Positions 9,382-18,536 of a stretch of DNA of 64,000 nt are shown piece after piece (position 1 is the stretch's first letter; each line of letters begins with the position of its first letter). The notes beneath the pieces are model-generated. The model ran no database searches, had not been told where the DNA came from, and worked only from the letters and a program-made list of their open reading frames with translations. The DNA lies in contig CAJXMD010000001.1 of NCBI GenBank assembly GCA_913056165.1, forward strand, positions 62,001 to 126,000, written 5' to 3'. The position numbers and the translations under genes are program-made. The DNA comes from an uncultured Halieaceae bacterium (GTDB taxonomy: Bacteria; Pseudomonadota; Gammaproteobacteria; Pseudomonadales; Halieaceae).

Positions 9382-9821
9382 ACGTTGCGGTTTCTCTTCT
9401 CTTTGCCTTATTGATAACGGTGGTTCCGGTCGTTCAGGCACAGCAATCAGAACGGTTTGATCAGTTTGAATTACATCGAAGCGTTGTTTACACAACCTTC
9501 CTTACGCCCGAGATCGCCGCAGAGTACGGTATTGCAAGAGGCAAATATAAAGCCATCCTGACTCTGTCAGTTCGAGATGTTGAAGCCGGAGAGATCGCTG
9601 GTAGACCGATGATTATCACTGGAGAGACCTGGGATTTGATCAGAGGTGACCCGCTGGAATTTAAAGAAATCCGCGAAGGGCCGGCCACCTACTACATTGC
9701 CGACTTTACTTTTATCGACCGGGAGTGGCGTTTCTTCGAGTTCGACTTTCAGCCCGAGGGCAGCGAAAAGGTTTATCGCTACAAGTTTAAAACCCAGCTT
9801 TGGAAACAGTCAGATGACTGA
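9378..9821 (+). CDS. DUF4426 family exported protein
   Basis: A 147-residue protein starting at the ATG that overlaps the metW stop. Residues 1-21 form a typical signal peptide (hydrophobic core LLFALLITVV, then VQAQQ). The mature part is beta-rich with no catalytic motif that I recognise; the layout fits the DUF4426 family, which is recurrently found beside metW in Pseudomonas relatives. Likely periplasmic. Function unknown. It overlaps rdgB by 8 nt, so it is fully embedded in the operon. Confidence 0.8.
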   Translation: MNVAVSLLFALLITVVPVVQAQQSERFDQFELHRSVVYTTFLTPEIAAEYGIARGKYKAILTLSVRDVEAGEIAGRPMIITGETWDLIRGDPLEFKEIREGPATYYIADFTFIDREWRFFEFDFQPEGSEKVYRYKFKTQLWKQSDD

Positions 9822-10425
9822 CCCCGTCGCCGAAGAAGCGGGGATCGTGGTGCTCGCCAGCGGCAACGCTGGAAAACTGAAAGAACTTCAGGATGCCCTG
9901 TCTTCCACCGGACTAAAGCTAAGAAATCAATCCGAGTTTGATGTGCCGGAGGCAATCGAAGACGGCTCTACCTTTATCGAAAATGCGATTAAGAAGGCAC
10001 GCAACGCAAGTGCTTTTACCGGATTGCCAGCGCTAGCAGATGACTCGGGTCTTGTTGTACCAGCACTGAAGGGCGCTCCCGGGGTGCATTCTGCCCGCTA
10101 CAGTGGGGGGGATGACAAGGCCAACAACGAAAAACTGTTAGCCGCCATGTCACAGCTTGAGGGTGATTCTCGGCAAGCCTGGTTTGTTTGTGTGCTCGTG
10201 CTGATGAGCTCTAAAACAGACCCCTCCCCAGTAATTGCTGAAGCAAAGTGGCACGGTCAAATCAGTAGGACACCCAAAGGTAACTATGGCTTTGGCTACG
10301 ACCCATTATTTTTGGTCGACGGCTTTGATGGTCTTACCGCCGCAGAACTTGATATTGCGCAAAAACGAGCGGTTAGCCACCGAGGTTTAGCCGTCTCAAT
10401 GCTCCGAGAAAAACTTGGCTGCTGA
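9814..10425 (+). CDS. rdgB: XTP/dITP diphosphatase RdgB
   Basis: A 203-residue Ham1/RdgB nucleotide-pool sanitiser that hydrolyses dITP and XTP to monophosphates, keeping deaminated purines out of DNA. Diagnostic motifs are VLASGNAGKLKEL at the N-terminus, ADDSGLVVPALKGAPGVHSARY in the centre, and KGNYGFGYDPLF followed by KRAVSHRG at the C-terminus. The start at 9814 overlaps the upstream gene by 8 nt; a longer frame from 9646 is only a read-through of the neighbouring coding region. Confidence 0.95.
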   Translation: MTDPVAEEAGIVVLASGNAGKLKELQDALSSTGLKLRNQSEFDVPEAIEDGSTFIENAIKKARNASAFTGLPALADDSGLVVPALKGAPGVHSARYSGGDDKANNEKLLAAMSQLEGDSRQAWFVCVLVLMSSKTDPSPVIAEAKWHGQISRTPKGNYGFGYDPLFLVDGFDGLTAAELDIAQKRAVSHRGLAVSMLREKLGC

Positions 10426-11566
10426 TCCAAGCAACATTCCCCTTTCCCTCTATGTTCATCTCCCGTGGTGCGAGCGTAAATGCCCATACTGCGATTTCAA
10501 CTCTCACGAAAACTTTGACGTTGGGGACGAAGACACGTATATCGCCGCACTGCTACGGGATCTCGAGCAACAAGAATCACGTATCCTCGGTAGAAAGCCC
10601 GCATCAATTTTCATCGGCGGAGGCACCCCAAGCCTGTTCAGCGGGCCATCCATCGCCAGATTATTGGAGGGGATAAATCGGGTCTGGGGCATAGACAAGG
10701 GTACCGAAATTACGCTGGAGGCCAATCCAGGCAGTGCAGAGGTCGCGCGATTCAAGGCATACCGAGATGCGGGGGTATCAAGGGTAAGCATTGGGGTGCA
10801 GTCATTTGACAACCAGCATCTTGCGCGCCTCGGGCGAATTCACCAATCGGACCAGGCCAAAGCTGCGATCGCCGCTGCCACATCGATCTTCAGCGACTGG
10901 AATATTGATCTCATGCACGGGCTACCCGAGCAAACCGTGGAACAGGCCATCGCCGATATCGCAACCGCCATCGCGTTCGGCGGAACGCACATTTCTTGGT
11001 ATCAACTAACCATAGAGCGCAACACTCGTTTTTGGTCCAACCCGCCGCTGCTCCCAGAGGAAGATGAACTCACTACTATTCAGGAGACCGGCGCATCGCT
11101 GCTAGGTGACTCAGGGTTTGCTCAATACGAAGTGTCAGCGTGGGCCAGAGAGGGCCGCCTCAGTCAACACAATATGAACTACTGGGAGTTCGGCGACTAC
11201 CTCGGCATTGGCGCAGGAGCTCACGGCAAACTTACGACGGAAGATGGACAGATCATCCGAACTCAACGTACCCGGTTACCCAAAGATTACCTGTCCGGTA
11301 TCCTCAGCAACATGCCAACCATCGATCAGGCTATACCACCTCAGGACTTGGCCGCGGAATTCATGATGAACGCGCTTCGTCTGCGCGGCGGGGTGGATGT
11401 CAGTATATTCTCGCGGCGCACGGGGCAATCTCAAGCCTCACTCGAGCCGGCGAGAACAGTCTTGCAAAAACGAGGGTTGTTAACAGACGCCGGGGCTCGC
11501 TTACAAACAACCCAGCTGGGTTATCGATTTCTCAACTCGGTATCCGCAGAATTTTTAGCTCGGTGA
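10415..11566 (+). CDS. hemW: Heme chaperone HemW (radical SAM protein)
   Basis: A 383-residue radical SAM protein. The cluster motif is CERKCPYC (CxxxCxxC) near residue 18, preceded by LYVHLPWC. FIGGGTPSL, GVQSFDNQHLARLGR and the C-terminal HemW domain follow. HemW proteins resemble coproporphyrinogen dehydrogenase HemN but act as heme-binding chaperones for respiratory enzymes. The gene begins with TTG at 10415, inside the rdgB 3' end (11-nt overlap), with a GAG-rich ribosome site. Its 3' end overlaps the convergent trmB by 46 bp. Confidence 0.93.
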   Translation: MAADPSNIPLSLYVHLPWCERKCPYCDFNSHENFDVGDEDTYIAALLRDLEQQESRILGRKPASIFIGGGTPSLFSGPSIARLLEGINRVWGIDKGTEITLEANPGSAEVARFKAYRDAGVSRVSIGVQSFDNQHLARLGRIHQSDQAKAAIAAATSIFSDWNIDLMHGLPEQTVEQAIADIATAIAFGGTHISWYQLTIERNTRFWSNPPLLPEEDELTTIQETGASLLGDSGFAQYEVSAWAREGRLSQHNMNYWEFGDYLGIGAGAHGKLTTEDGQIIRTQRTRLPKDYLSGILSNMPTIDQAIPPQDLAAEFMMNALRLRGGVDVSIFSRRTGQSQASLEPARTVLQKRGLLTDAGARLQTTQLGYRFLNSVSAEFLAR

Positions 11567-12246
11567 AATAATAAATCCCAAACTCCATGCCCCAATCTGG
11601 CACCGCGGCGCTCAAACTTGGTTTCGGGACGCCATGGGGGACGCGGGGAAAACCCGCCCTTTGTAACTGCATTTTCAATAGACGTGTTTGCCTCGAGCAC
11701 AGACAGCATGTGCTCGGCATAAGGCTCCCAATCGGTTGCCAAATGCAACCAGCCGCCCTGCCGAAGCCGGCTGACAGCGAGATCGACGAATTCGGGCTGA
11801 ATCAGTCTTCGTTTGTGGTGGCGCTTCTTATGCCATGGATCAGGAAAGTAAATTTGTATCCCATCTAGGCTGCCCGGCATAAGGCATGCCTCTAAAACCT
11901 GCACTGCATCCTCTGCATACACGTGAAGATTTTCTATCCCAAGCTCCATAACGCGTGACAGAAGCCGGCCCACACCGGGTTTATGGACCTCTATTCCCAG
12001 ATAGCAATTTTCTGAATGAGCTTGCGCCATGGTTATTAGGGAATCACCCATACCAAAGCCTATTTCAACGATCCGGGGCCCTGAATTGGAGAAGGTCGCC
12101 TCCCAGTCAAAAAGCCCGTCCGCAAGTAGCGAACCAAAGGCAGGGAAACCCTCGTCCCAGCCCCTCTGCTGGCCTTCGGTCATTCTGCCCGCTCGCATCA
12201 CAAAGCTGCGTATGCGCCGATCAAATCGACCTGAGGAGTCAGTCAA
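11521..12246 (-). CDS. trmB: tRNA (guanine46-N7)-methyltransferase TrmB
   Basis: A 241-residue class I methyltransferase that forms m7G46 in the tRNA variable loop. Motifs: IVEIGFGMGDSLITMA (SAM site, about residue 61), LGIEVHKPGVGRLL, and IQIYFPDPWHKKRHHKRRLIQ, the diagnostic TrmB segment, near residue 135. Length is normal. Its last 46 bp are shared with the convergent hemW gene, an unusually large tail-to-tail overlap. No terminator is visible between the two. Confidence 0.94.
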   Translation of the reverse strand: MTDSSGRFDRRIRSFVMRAGRMTEGQQRGWDEGFPAFGSLLADGLFDWEATFSNSGPRIVEIGFGMGDSLITMAQAHSENCYLGIEVHKPGVGRLLSRVMELGIENLHVYAEDAVQVLEACLMPGSLDGIQIYFPDPWHKKRHHKRRLIQPEFVDLAVSRLRQGGWLHLATDWEPYAEHMLSVLEANTSIENAVTKGGFSPRPPWRPETKFERRGARLGHGVWDLLFHRAKNSADTELRNR

Positions 12247-12321
12247 GGTTACACGTCCTTAAGTTAGTGCTACACGGTGACCCGACAGACGTCAGTGCAG
12301 ACACGGCGTTGCCAGTAGATT

Positions 12322-12732
12322 CTAGTCCAGGCCAGCGTTCATATGTCGGATAACGAGCCAGAACAAAAGCGCCCACCCAACAATCAGCAATGTGCCGCCG
12401 ACGGGCGTAACAGCACCAAGAACCGGGAGATCCAGAATCACCAGTGCATAAAGTGAACCGCTAAAAATAAGCACGCCTAACAGCCAAGACCGGCAAATCC
12501 ACATCGCAAGACCGCTGGCTGACAGCTTGGAGGAAGCAGCAACAGCAAGGCCAAAACTTAGAAGGGCCAATGCATGCAATAGCTGATAGCTGGATGCCGT
12601 GCGCCATATCTCCAGTCGAGCCGGCGTCACCTGATCGGCCAATCCATGGGCTCCGAAAGCCCCAGCCATCACGCCTGTACATCCGAGCAGAGCAGCGGCC
12701 AGCAAAGGCCAGCGGAGAGTTGGGGGGTTCAC
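12322..12732 (-). CDS. DUF423 family small membrane protein
   Basis: A 136-residue, four-helix integral membrane protein. The signature GAFGAHGL near residue 26 and the following YQLLHALALL are the hallmarks of the DUF423 (YgdD/YwdK) family, whose function is unknown. It lies 12 bp downstream of rpoH on the same strand and probably belongs to the same transcript. Confidence 0.85.
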   Translation of the reverse strand: MNPPTLRWPLLAAALLGCTGVMAGAFGAHGLADQVTPARLEIWRTASSYQLLHALALLSFGLAVAASSKLSASGLAMWICRSWLLGVLIFSGSLYALVILDLPVLGAVTPVGGTLLIVGWALLFWLVIRHMNAGLD

Positions 12733-12744
12733 CTGAATCGCAGG

Positions 12745-13620
12745 TTATGCCGCGATGGAAGTCCGCAGCTTTTTCATGGCATTGGTCTCAAGCTGACGAA
12801 TCCGCTCCGCCGATACGCCGTATTCCGCTGCAAGTTCATGCAACGTCGCCTTGGTTTCGGCAAGCCATCGCCTCGACACGATGTCCCGACTTCGTTCATC
12901 CAGGTCATTTAATGCGCGTTGGAGACGCTCTTCACTGTTACGCGTCGCGTCCTCAGCTTCGACCGTCATAGCCGGGTCTGCAGATGAGTCCTCGAGATAA
13001 TGTTGGGGTGCAAAGCCTCCCTCGTCATCATCCGCATCAACAGGCAGATCAAAAGCGACATCCCTGCTGGTGAGCCGGCCCTCCATGCGACGAACTTCAG
13101 CCTCATCAACGCCCAAATCACTAGCGATGGCTCGTGTTTCATCAACTGTGAGCCAATCTAGAGTCTTCTTGGCGCTTCGAAGATTGAAGAACAGTTTGCG
13201 CTGGGACTTGGTGGTCGCCACTTTGACGATTCGCCAGTTACGCAGAATATATTCATGCATTTCCGCTTTGATCCAGTGGACGGCAAAGGAAACCAAGCGG
13301 ACTCCTTTGGTTGGATCAAAGCGCTTTACTGCCTTCATCAACCCCACATTGCCCTCTTGAATGAGGTCTGCCTCAGACAGCCCGTAACCTGAATAGCTGC
13401 GGGCGATATGGACAACAAAACGGAGGTGAGCAAGTACTAACTCTCGTGCAGATTCAACGCAATCCTCATAGAACAATTTCTCGGCCAAGGCCTGTTCCCG
13501 CTCTGCAGATAGTATGGGAACAGCACTGGCCGCTTGCACATACGCGGATAAATTCGCCCCCGGCGCCATTGCCAAGGCGGCGTTATATCCTACCGTCAAT
13601 GTTTTGGTGGACTCTGTCAT
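12745..13620 (-). CDS. rpoH: RNA polymerase heat-shock sigma factor RpoH (sigma-32)
   Basis: A 291-residue group 3-type sigma factor directing heat-shock promoters. Region 2 is intact (DLIQEGNVGLMKAVKRFDP, then the promoter-melting segment VSFAVHWIKAEMHEYILRNW). The RpoH-specific box QRKLFFNLR (region C, important for chaperone-dependent turnover) follows, and region 4 has the helix-turn-helix TLHELAAEYGVSAERIRQLE. The start has a GGAAGGA-like ribosome site. It follows ftsY-ftsE-ftsX as in most gammaproteobacteria. The upstream gap carries a perfect HrcA operator, described separately. Confidence 0.97.
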   Translation of the reverse strand: MTESTKTLTVGYNAALAMAPGANLSAYVQAASAVPILSAEREQALAEKLFYEDCVESARELVLAHLRFVVHIARSYSGYGLSEADLIQEGNVGLMKAVKRFDPTKGVRLVSFAVHWIKAEMHEYILRNWRIVKVATTKSQRKLFFNLRSAKKTLDWLTVDETRAIASDLGVDEAEVRRMEGRLTSRDVAFDLPVDADDDEGGFAPQHYLEDSSADPAMTVEAEDATRNSEERLQRALNDLDERSRDIVSRRWLAETKATLHELAAEYGVSAERIRQLETNAMKKLRTSIAA

Positions 13621-13646
13621 AACGTGTCCCTTCCTTCCATTGCTTC

Positions 13647-13676
13647 ATTTTAGCACTCCCTGTTAGAGAGTGCTAA
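13647..13676 (-). promoter_or_regulatory. Perfect CIRCE element (HrcA operator) overlapping the rpoH promoter
   Basis: TTAGCACTC at 13650-13658 and GAGTGCTAA at 13668-13676 are exact inverted repeats separated by 9 bp, matching the full CIRCE consensus without a mismatch. It lies 30 bp upstream of the rpoH start codon. On the rpoH strand a TTAGCA (13671-13676), 18-bp spacer and TAAAAT (13647-13652) resemble a sigma-70 promoter overlaid on the operator, which is how HrcA normally represses. CIRCE is usually found at groESL or dnaK; here the likely target is the heat-shock sigma factor itself. No hrcA gene is in the window. Confidence 0.85.
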
Positions 13677-13696
13677 TGCGAAAAAGTTGCGGGAAT

Positions 13697-14653
13697 TTAG
13701 CGAGGTTGGGCGCGGCGAAGGTGGATAAGCGCGGTGCTCCAGGCGCTGACAAGCCCAGCCAAACCACCCACAGCGGTCAGTATCAACATCCCCGGTAATC
13801 CAAGACCGATAAATCTCCGGTCGAGACCATACAAATCAAAGAGCCTCTCTGCGGGCGGCGAAACAAACCAGAACAGTAACGCCACCAAAACTGCACCGAA
13901 AAACCCGCCGGCGCTACCAGACCAGAGGCCCGCATAGAGGAGCGGTCTTCGGGCAAAACCATCTCCACCCCCAATGAGCTTGATGACCGTTATTTCCTCA
14001 CGTCGAGCCTCGATACCTAATCTGACAGTGTTGCCGAGAATCAGTACGGCACCAAGAACCATCAACACCCCAACACCTAAGGTCAATCGCTGGGATGCAG
14101 TGATCGCCGCTTGCAATCGTGCCTGCCACTGGGTGTCGAAAACCACCTGCTCTACGCCTGAAAGTGCTACGAGAGCATCAGCGAGGTCATCCAATTCACT
14201 TACAGTCAGAGAGGTCCCGGGGTGAAGCTGTAAACTGTTGGGCAACGGATTGTTATGAAGATTATCAACCAGCTCAGAAAAGCCGACTTCCTCCGCAAAA
14301 CGAGCCAGAGCATCACGGCGATCGATGGCCTCTACCAGCTCTATGTCACTGCGAGTCTCAAGCTCTGCCGCCATCAATTGCGCAGTTTCCAGACTGACGT
14401 CCTGCTCCAGCAATAAAGTAAACCGCGCGCTGGTCTGAATATTTCCCGCAACTACTTCAACATTCTGTAAAAATGCCCACAGCACTGCAGGCAGTGCCAG
14501 TGCAACGCCAACAGCCAGACAGGTCAGAAAGCTCTGCACAGGCTCTGCTATGAGTTGTTGTAAACTCTGGGAGGCCGCCTTTCGATGGTGATCAGCCCAG
14601 CTAACCAGGGCAGGACGCTGGCCCATGCCGGCTCCGGGCACTGGCGGTTTCAC
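13697..14653 (-). CDS. ftsX: Cell-division ABC transporter permease-like protein FtsX
   Basis: A 318-residue membrane protein with one N-terminal helix (about residues 42-65), a ~100-residue periplasmic domain, and three further helices in the C-terminal FtsX domain, the standard FtsX topology. With FtsE it activates peptidoglycan hydrolases through periplasmic partners at the septum. The cytoplasmic loop GIEARREEITVIKLIGGGDGF is a recognisable FtsX signature. Its start overlaps the ftsE stop by 4 nt (ATGA), so the pair is translationally coupled. Confidence 0.94.
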   Translation of the reverse strand: MKPPVPGAGMGQRPALVSWADHHRKAASQSLQQLIAEPVQSFLTCLAVGVALALPAVLWAFLQNVEVVAGNIQTSARFTLLLEQDVSLETAQLMAAELETRSDIELVEAIDRRDALARFAEEVGFSELVDNLHNNPLPNSLQLHPGTSLTVSELDDLADALVALSGVEQVVFDTQWQARLQAAITASQRLTLGVGVLMVLGAVLILGNTVRLGIEARREEITVIKLIGGGDGFARRPLLYAGLWSGSAGGFFGAVLVALLFWFVSPPAERLFDLYGLDRRFIGLGLPGMLILTAVGGLAGLVSAWSTALIHLRRAQPR

Positions 14654-15312
14654 GATCCGACACCCCCAATGAGTCGCCCCTCTTTTAAGGTGATGATTCG
14701 ATGTCGCAACCGAGAGATCAGTGCTAGATCATGACTGGCAACGATTACCGTCACACCTACTCGATGAAAAGCGTCGAAAAGACCCATAATTTCCGCCGAC
14801 AACCCAGGGTCCAAATTACCTGTAGGCTCGTCAGCAACCAGAATTTTGGGTCTGGCCACAACGGCGCGGGCGATCCCGACTCGCTGTTGCTCACCCCCTG
14901 ACAACACAACCGGGTTGGCCGACTCACGTCCCAGTAGACCCACTTTGTCCAGAGCGGCTCGGACGCGCCGGCCAATATCCCGAGGGTGAAATCCTGCTAT
15001 CTCAAGTGGAAGCGCAACGTTATCAAAAATGCTGCGATCGAATAGAAGCCGGTGGTCCTGAAAGACAATGCCGAAATCCTGTCGATATTTGGCAATGCGC
15101 GCACCTCGAATCGTTGCCACATCATTGCCGTTAACCAGCAGGCGGCCTGATGATGCGCGATCGAGCAACATCAGCAGCCGCAACATGGTGCTCTTTCCAG
15201 CACCTGAGTGTCCCGTCAGAAAAACCATCTCACCTGCTGCGATTTCAACAGAAACATCGCGCAGGGCATCGCGGTGCTCATACCGTTTGCTTACTCGTTC
15301 AAAGTTGATCAT
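14650..15312 (-). CDS. ftsE: Cell-division ATP-binding protein FtsE
   Basis: A 220-residue ABC ATPase. Walker A is [12 protein letters not shown] (about residue 35), the Q-loop is [11 protein letters not shown], the ABC signature is [15 protein letters not shown], Walker B is [13 protein letters not shown], and the H-loop is VIVASHD. Together with FtsX it couples septal cell-wall hydrolysis to the divisome. It begins 11 bp after ftsY and overlaps ftsX by 4 nt. Confidence 0.96.
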   Translation of the reverse strand: MINFERVSKRYEHRDALRDVSVEIAAGEMVFLTGHSGAGKSTMLRLLMLLDRASSGRLLVNGNDVATIRGARIAKYRQDFGIVFQDHRLLFDRSIFDNVALPLEIAGFHPRDIGRRVRAALDKVGLLGRESANPVVLSGGEQQRVGIARAVVARPKILVADEPTGNLDPGLSAEIMGLFDAFHRVGVTVIVASHDLALISRLRHRIITLKEGRLIGGVGS

Positions 15313-15323
15313 TTAAGAAATTC

Positions 15324-16355
15324 TCAATTTCGATCGAATAGGGCTGCCACAAAGTCCCTTGCTACAAATGGTTGAAGATCTTCCGCCTTTTCACCAACAC
15401 CAATGAATCGAATCGGCCTTTTAAGCTTTTCTGCAATGGCAAAAATGACTCCGCCACGGGCGGTACCATCGAGTTTTGTCAGTACCAACCCCGTCACCCC
15501 CACAGAAGCGTCAAATTGCTCGGCCTGAGACACAGCATTTTGACCGGTGCCCGCATCAAGTACGAGAAGGGTCTCATGAGGCAGGGCTGGATCGACCTTT
15601 CGCATAACCCTGACCACCTTCTCCAACTCGTCCATCAGGTGGGCCTTGTTCTGCAGGCGACCCGCCGTATCGGCGATCAGGACATCGACTGCCTTTGCCT
15701 TGGCGGACTGAACTGCGTCAAAAAGTACCGAGGCACTATCGGCACCGGTATGCTGCGCGACAACTGGCACCTCGTTGCGCTCCCCCCACGCCTGCAACTG
15801 CTCTACCGCTGCGGCGCGAAAGGTATCTCCTGCTGCGAGCATCACGCGCTTGCCCTCACCCTTAAACCGATGAGCCAGCTTGCCAATTGTTGTGGTCTTT
15901 CCCGCACCGTTTACTCCCACCACTAAAATGACATAAGGCCTGGCAGAAGCTGTATCCAGAGGAATCTCACAGGGTGAAATAATGGCGTTGAGCGCGTCTT
16001 TAGTAGCCGCCATCACCGCATCACCATCACTCAGCTCACGCCGGGAAACCCGATCAGTAATGTCACTTACAATGCGTCCCGTCGCGGCCATACCCACGTC
16101 AGCCATGACGAGATGTTCCTCCAACGCATCAAGCAAATCTTGGTCAATCGATTTTGTTCCCAAGAATAGGTCGCCCAGACCACTCGCTAATTGTGAGCCG
16201 GTTCGGCTAAGGCCAGTTTTGAGGCGAACGTAAAAACTGGTTTGCTCCAATGGTTCTCCTTCTGATATCCGACCTGGTATCGGCTCACTTGAGGACGTAG
16301 CCTCAAGGGGCTGACTATCATTCGAGACTTTGGATTTACGTTTAAATAACTTCAT
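15324..16355 (-). CDS. ftsY: Signal recognition particle receptor FtsY
   Basis: From the ATG at 16355 this is a 343-residue SRP-type GTPase that receives SRP-ribosome complexes at the inner membrane. A basic, acidic-variable N-terminal region is followed by the N domain and the G domain: GVNGAGKTTTIGKLAH (P-loop), DTFRAAAVEQL, DTAGRLQNK, TKLDGTARGG and the C-terminal IGVGEKAEDLQPF. A TTG at 16436 with a good AAGGA site would add 27 residues, but it would leave only 11 bp before the divergent rsmD and the extra residues do not look like FtsY, so 16355 is preferred. Confidence 0.93.
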   Translation of the reverse strand: MKLFKRKSKVSNDSQPLEATSSSEPIPGRISEGEPLEQTSFYVRLKTGLSRTGSQLASGLGDLFLGTKSIDQDLLDALEEHLVMADVGMAATGRIVSDITDRVSRRELSDGDAVMAATKDALNAIISPCEIPLDTASARPYVILVVGVNGAGKTTTIGKLAHRFKGEGKRVMLAAGDTFRAAAVEQLQAWGERNEVPVVAQHTGADSASVLFDAVQSAKAKAVDVLIADTAGRLQNKAHLMDELEKVVRVMRKVDPALPHETLLVLDAGTGQNAVSQAEQFDASVGVTGLVLTKLDGTARGGVIFAIAEKLKRPIRFIGVGEKAEDLQPFVARDFVAALFDRN

Positions 16356-16447
16356 TGAGCAGGCTTCAGTCTTTTCGTCAGAGCGGTTATCGAGCGACGG
16401 CAGGGTTGGTGTAGACTGAAGAATAGCATTGCGCAAAAGGTCCTTAA

Positions 16448-17023
16448 ATGCGACAGCAACGGCGAGGGCAAAAGAGCTCCAACACCCTCCGCATTATCGG
16501 TGGCGATTGGCGCGGCAGAAAACTTGAATTCCCCCCCTCCCCAAATCTGCGGCCAACCGGAGATCGCATAAGAGAAACGCTGTTTAACTGGCTGGCGCCG
16601 GATATCCGTGGAAGCCGCTGTCTCGATTTGTTTGCCGGTAGCGGGGCGCTGGGCTTAGAAGCCCTGTCCAGAGGTGCCAGCCACTGCACGTTTTTAGAAA
16701 CATCAGCGATCGCAATCAATGTAATCGGCAACCATCTCACGCAACTTAATGCCGGGGGCCGCGGCAGGGTAGTCAACACAAATGCGCTGTTCTGGCAGGA
16801 CGACCCCTTTGATATCGTCTTTGTAGACCCGCCATTTTCAGAGGGGCTGGCAATTGACAGTCTGAGCCACCTCATCAACAACCGGCTGCTAACAGACGGG
16901 GCGCTGGTTTATCTTGAGGTCCCATCAACCACGTCACTGGAGGACCTGCCTGCTTGCCTGTCCGTTGTTAGGGACAAGCGAACCGGTTCAGTGAGATACC
17001 TGTTACTGGAAAAACCACCGTAA
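16448..17023 (+). CDS. rsmD: 16S rRNA (guanine966-N2)-methyltransferase RsmD
   Basis: A 191-residue class I methyltransferase. It shows LRIIGGDWRGRKLEFP at the N-terminus, the SAM motif CLDLFAGSGALGLEALSRGA near residue 60, and the catalytic VFVDPPF motif near residue 125 typical of N2/N6-amino methyltransferases. RsmD modifies G966 on the 30S head. It is divergent from ftsY, the standard arrangement, and is followed by coaD. Confidence 0.94.
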   Translation: MRQQRRGQKSSNTLRIIGGDWRGRKLEFPPSPNLRPTGDRIRETLFNWLAPDIRGSRCLDLFAGSGALGLEALSRGASHCTFLETSAIAINVIGNHLTQLNAGGRGRVVNTNALFWQDDPFDIVFVDPPFSEGLAIDSLSHLINNRLLTDGALVYLEVPSTTSLEDLPACLSVVRDKRTGSVRYLLLEKPP

Positions 17024-17029
17024 GCTAAA

Positions 17030-17059
17030 TTTGTATGCGAGGGTTCCCTTGTGTACATT
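17030..17059 (+). promoter_or_regulatory. Possible promoter for coaD
   Basis: TTTGTA (17030-17035), an 18-bp spacer and TACATT (17054-17059) lie 30 bp upstream of the coaD start in the 65-bp gap after rsmD. The match to sigma-70 consensus is moderate and was made by eye. Confidence 0.35.
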
Positions 17060-17085
17060 CGGCGCGACAACACTAGGGAAGTTAA

Positions 17086-17574
<489 letters not shown>

Positions 17575-17577
17575 GCC

Positions 17578-18387
17578 TTACCGCTGGCAGAGCGGGCAGA
17601 AGACCGTCGCACGATTGTTTTGGCGTATTTCCTTCAGAGCCGATTCACACCGACGACATGGTTGCCCGCCGCGGCCATAGACGTTGAGCTGCTGGGCGAA
17701 GTAGCCTGGCTTCCCGTCGCCGCCAACAAAGTCACGTAGAGTGGTGCCACCTTGTTGAATAGCGCCACTCAGGATTTGCTTTACGGCATCGACCAAAACA
17801 TTGTACCGCGCAAGGGCAACCCTTCCTGCGGCGCGGTCTGGTCGGATACCAGCAAGAAACAGAGCCTCGTTAGCGTAGATATTGCCGACACCTACAACAA
17901 TAGTCCCGTCCATCAAAAACTGCTTAACTGATGAGCGCCGCCCTCTCGATTTCTGGTAAAGCCACTCCGCGTCGAAGTCATCCAGCAAGGGTTCCGGTCC
18001 GAGGTGGTTGAGCAGGGGGTGATCATCAGACTCTAACCAGTGAAAGCTACCAAAGCGCCTGGGATCGTTGTATCTGAGGAAATGCCCGTTATCGAGGATG
18101 ATATCGATGTGGTCATGAAACATGGGAGGCTCCTCGTGGGTGAGAATCCGTAACGACCCAGACATACCAAGATGGATCATCAAGGTGCCGGTTTCACAAT
18201 CCAGCAGCAGGTACTTGGCGCGCCGGCGAGCGCGCACAATGCGTGTACCAATCAGCGTTGTCTCAAGACCCGCCGCGACAGGCCAGCGCAAACGACGCTC
18301 ACGAATAATGGCGCCGATAATGTGTCTATCAACGATATAAGGTTCTATGCCTCGGCGGGTTGTTTCGACCTCGGGTAGCTCTGGCAT
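17578..18387 (-). CDS. mutM: Formamidopyrimidine-DNA glycosylase MutM (Fpg)
   Basis: A 269-residue bifunctional glycosylase/AP lyase removing 8-oxoguanine and formamidopyrimidines. The mature N-terminus PELPEVETTRRGI provides the catalytic Pro and Glu. The helix-two-turn-helix segment VGVGNIYANEALF is near residue 167, and the C-terminal zinc finger has four cysteines (CRRC...CPLC) ending at the last residues. All functional parts are present. The start is an ATG 84 bp left of the bidirectional terminator. Confidence 0.96.
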   Translation of the reverse strand: MPELPEVETTRRGIEPYIVDRHIIGAIIRERRLRWPVAAGLETTLIGTRIVRARRRAKYLLLDCETGTLMIHLGMSGSLRILTHEEPPMFHDHIDIILDNGHFLRYNDPRRFGSFHWLESDDHPLLNHLGPEPLLDDFDAEWLYQKSRGRRSSVKQFLMDGTIVVGVGNIYANEALFLAGIRPDRAAGRVALARYNVLVDAVKQILSGAIQQGGTTLRDFVGGDGKPGYFAQQLNVYGRGGQPCRRCESALKEIRQNNRATVFCPLCQR

Positions 18388-18464
18388 ACAAAGTGCCCCT
18401 TGATAGTGTTGGTGAGCCTGGCGAGGCTAACCGCTGTATTGCGGCCGACTTGTGAATTTTAGAC

Positions 18465-18502
18465 AAAAAAAACCTCGAGACAGGAGGTCTCGAGGTCTTT
18501 TT
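18465..18502. terminator. Bidirectional Rho-independent terminator
   Basis: A perfect 10-bp stem (18472-18481 pairing with 18487-18496) with a 5-nt loop is flanked by an A-run at 18465-18471 and CTTTTT at 18497-18502. On the - strand it would end the rpmB-rpmG transcript just before mutM. The T-run on the + side makes it able to work in both directions. Confidence 0.85.
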
Positions 18503-18536
18503 CGTTTGCCCCAATTAGAGAGGCTATCAACCACAA

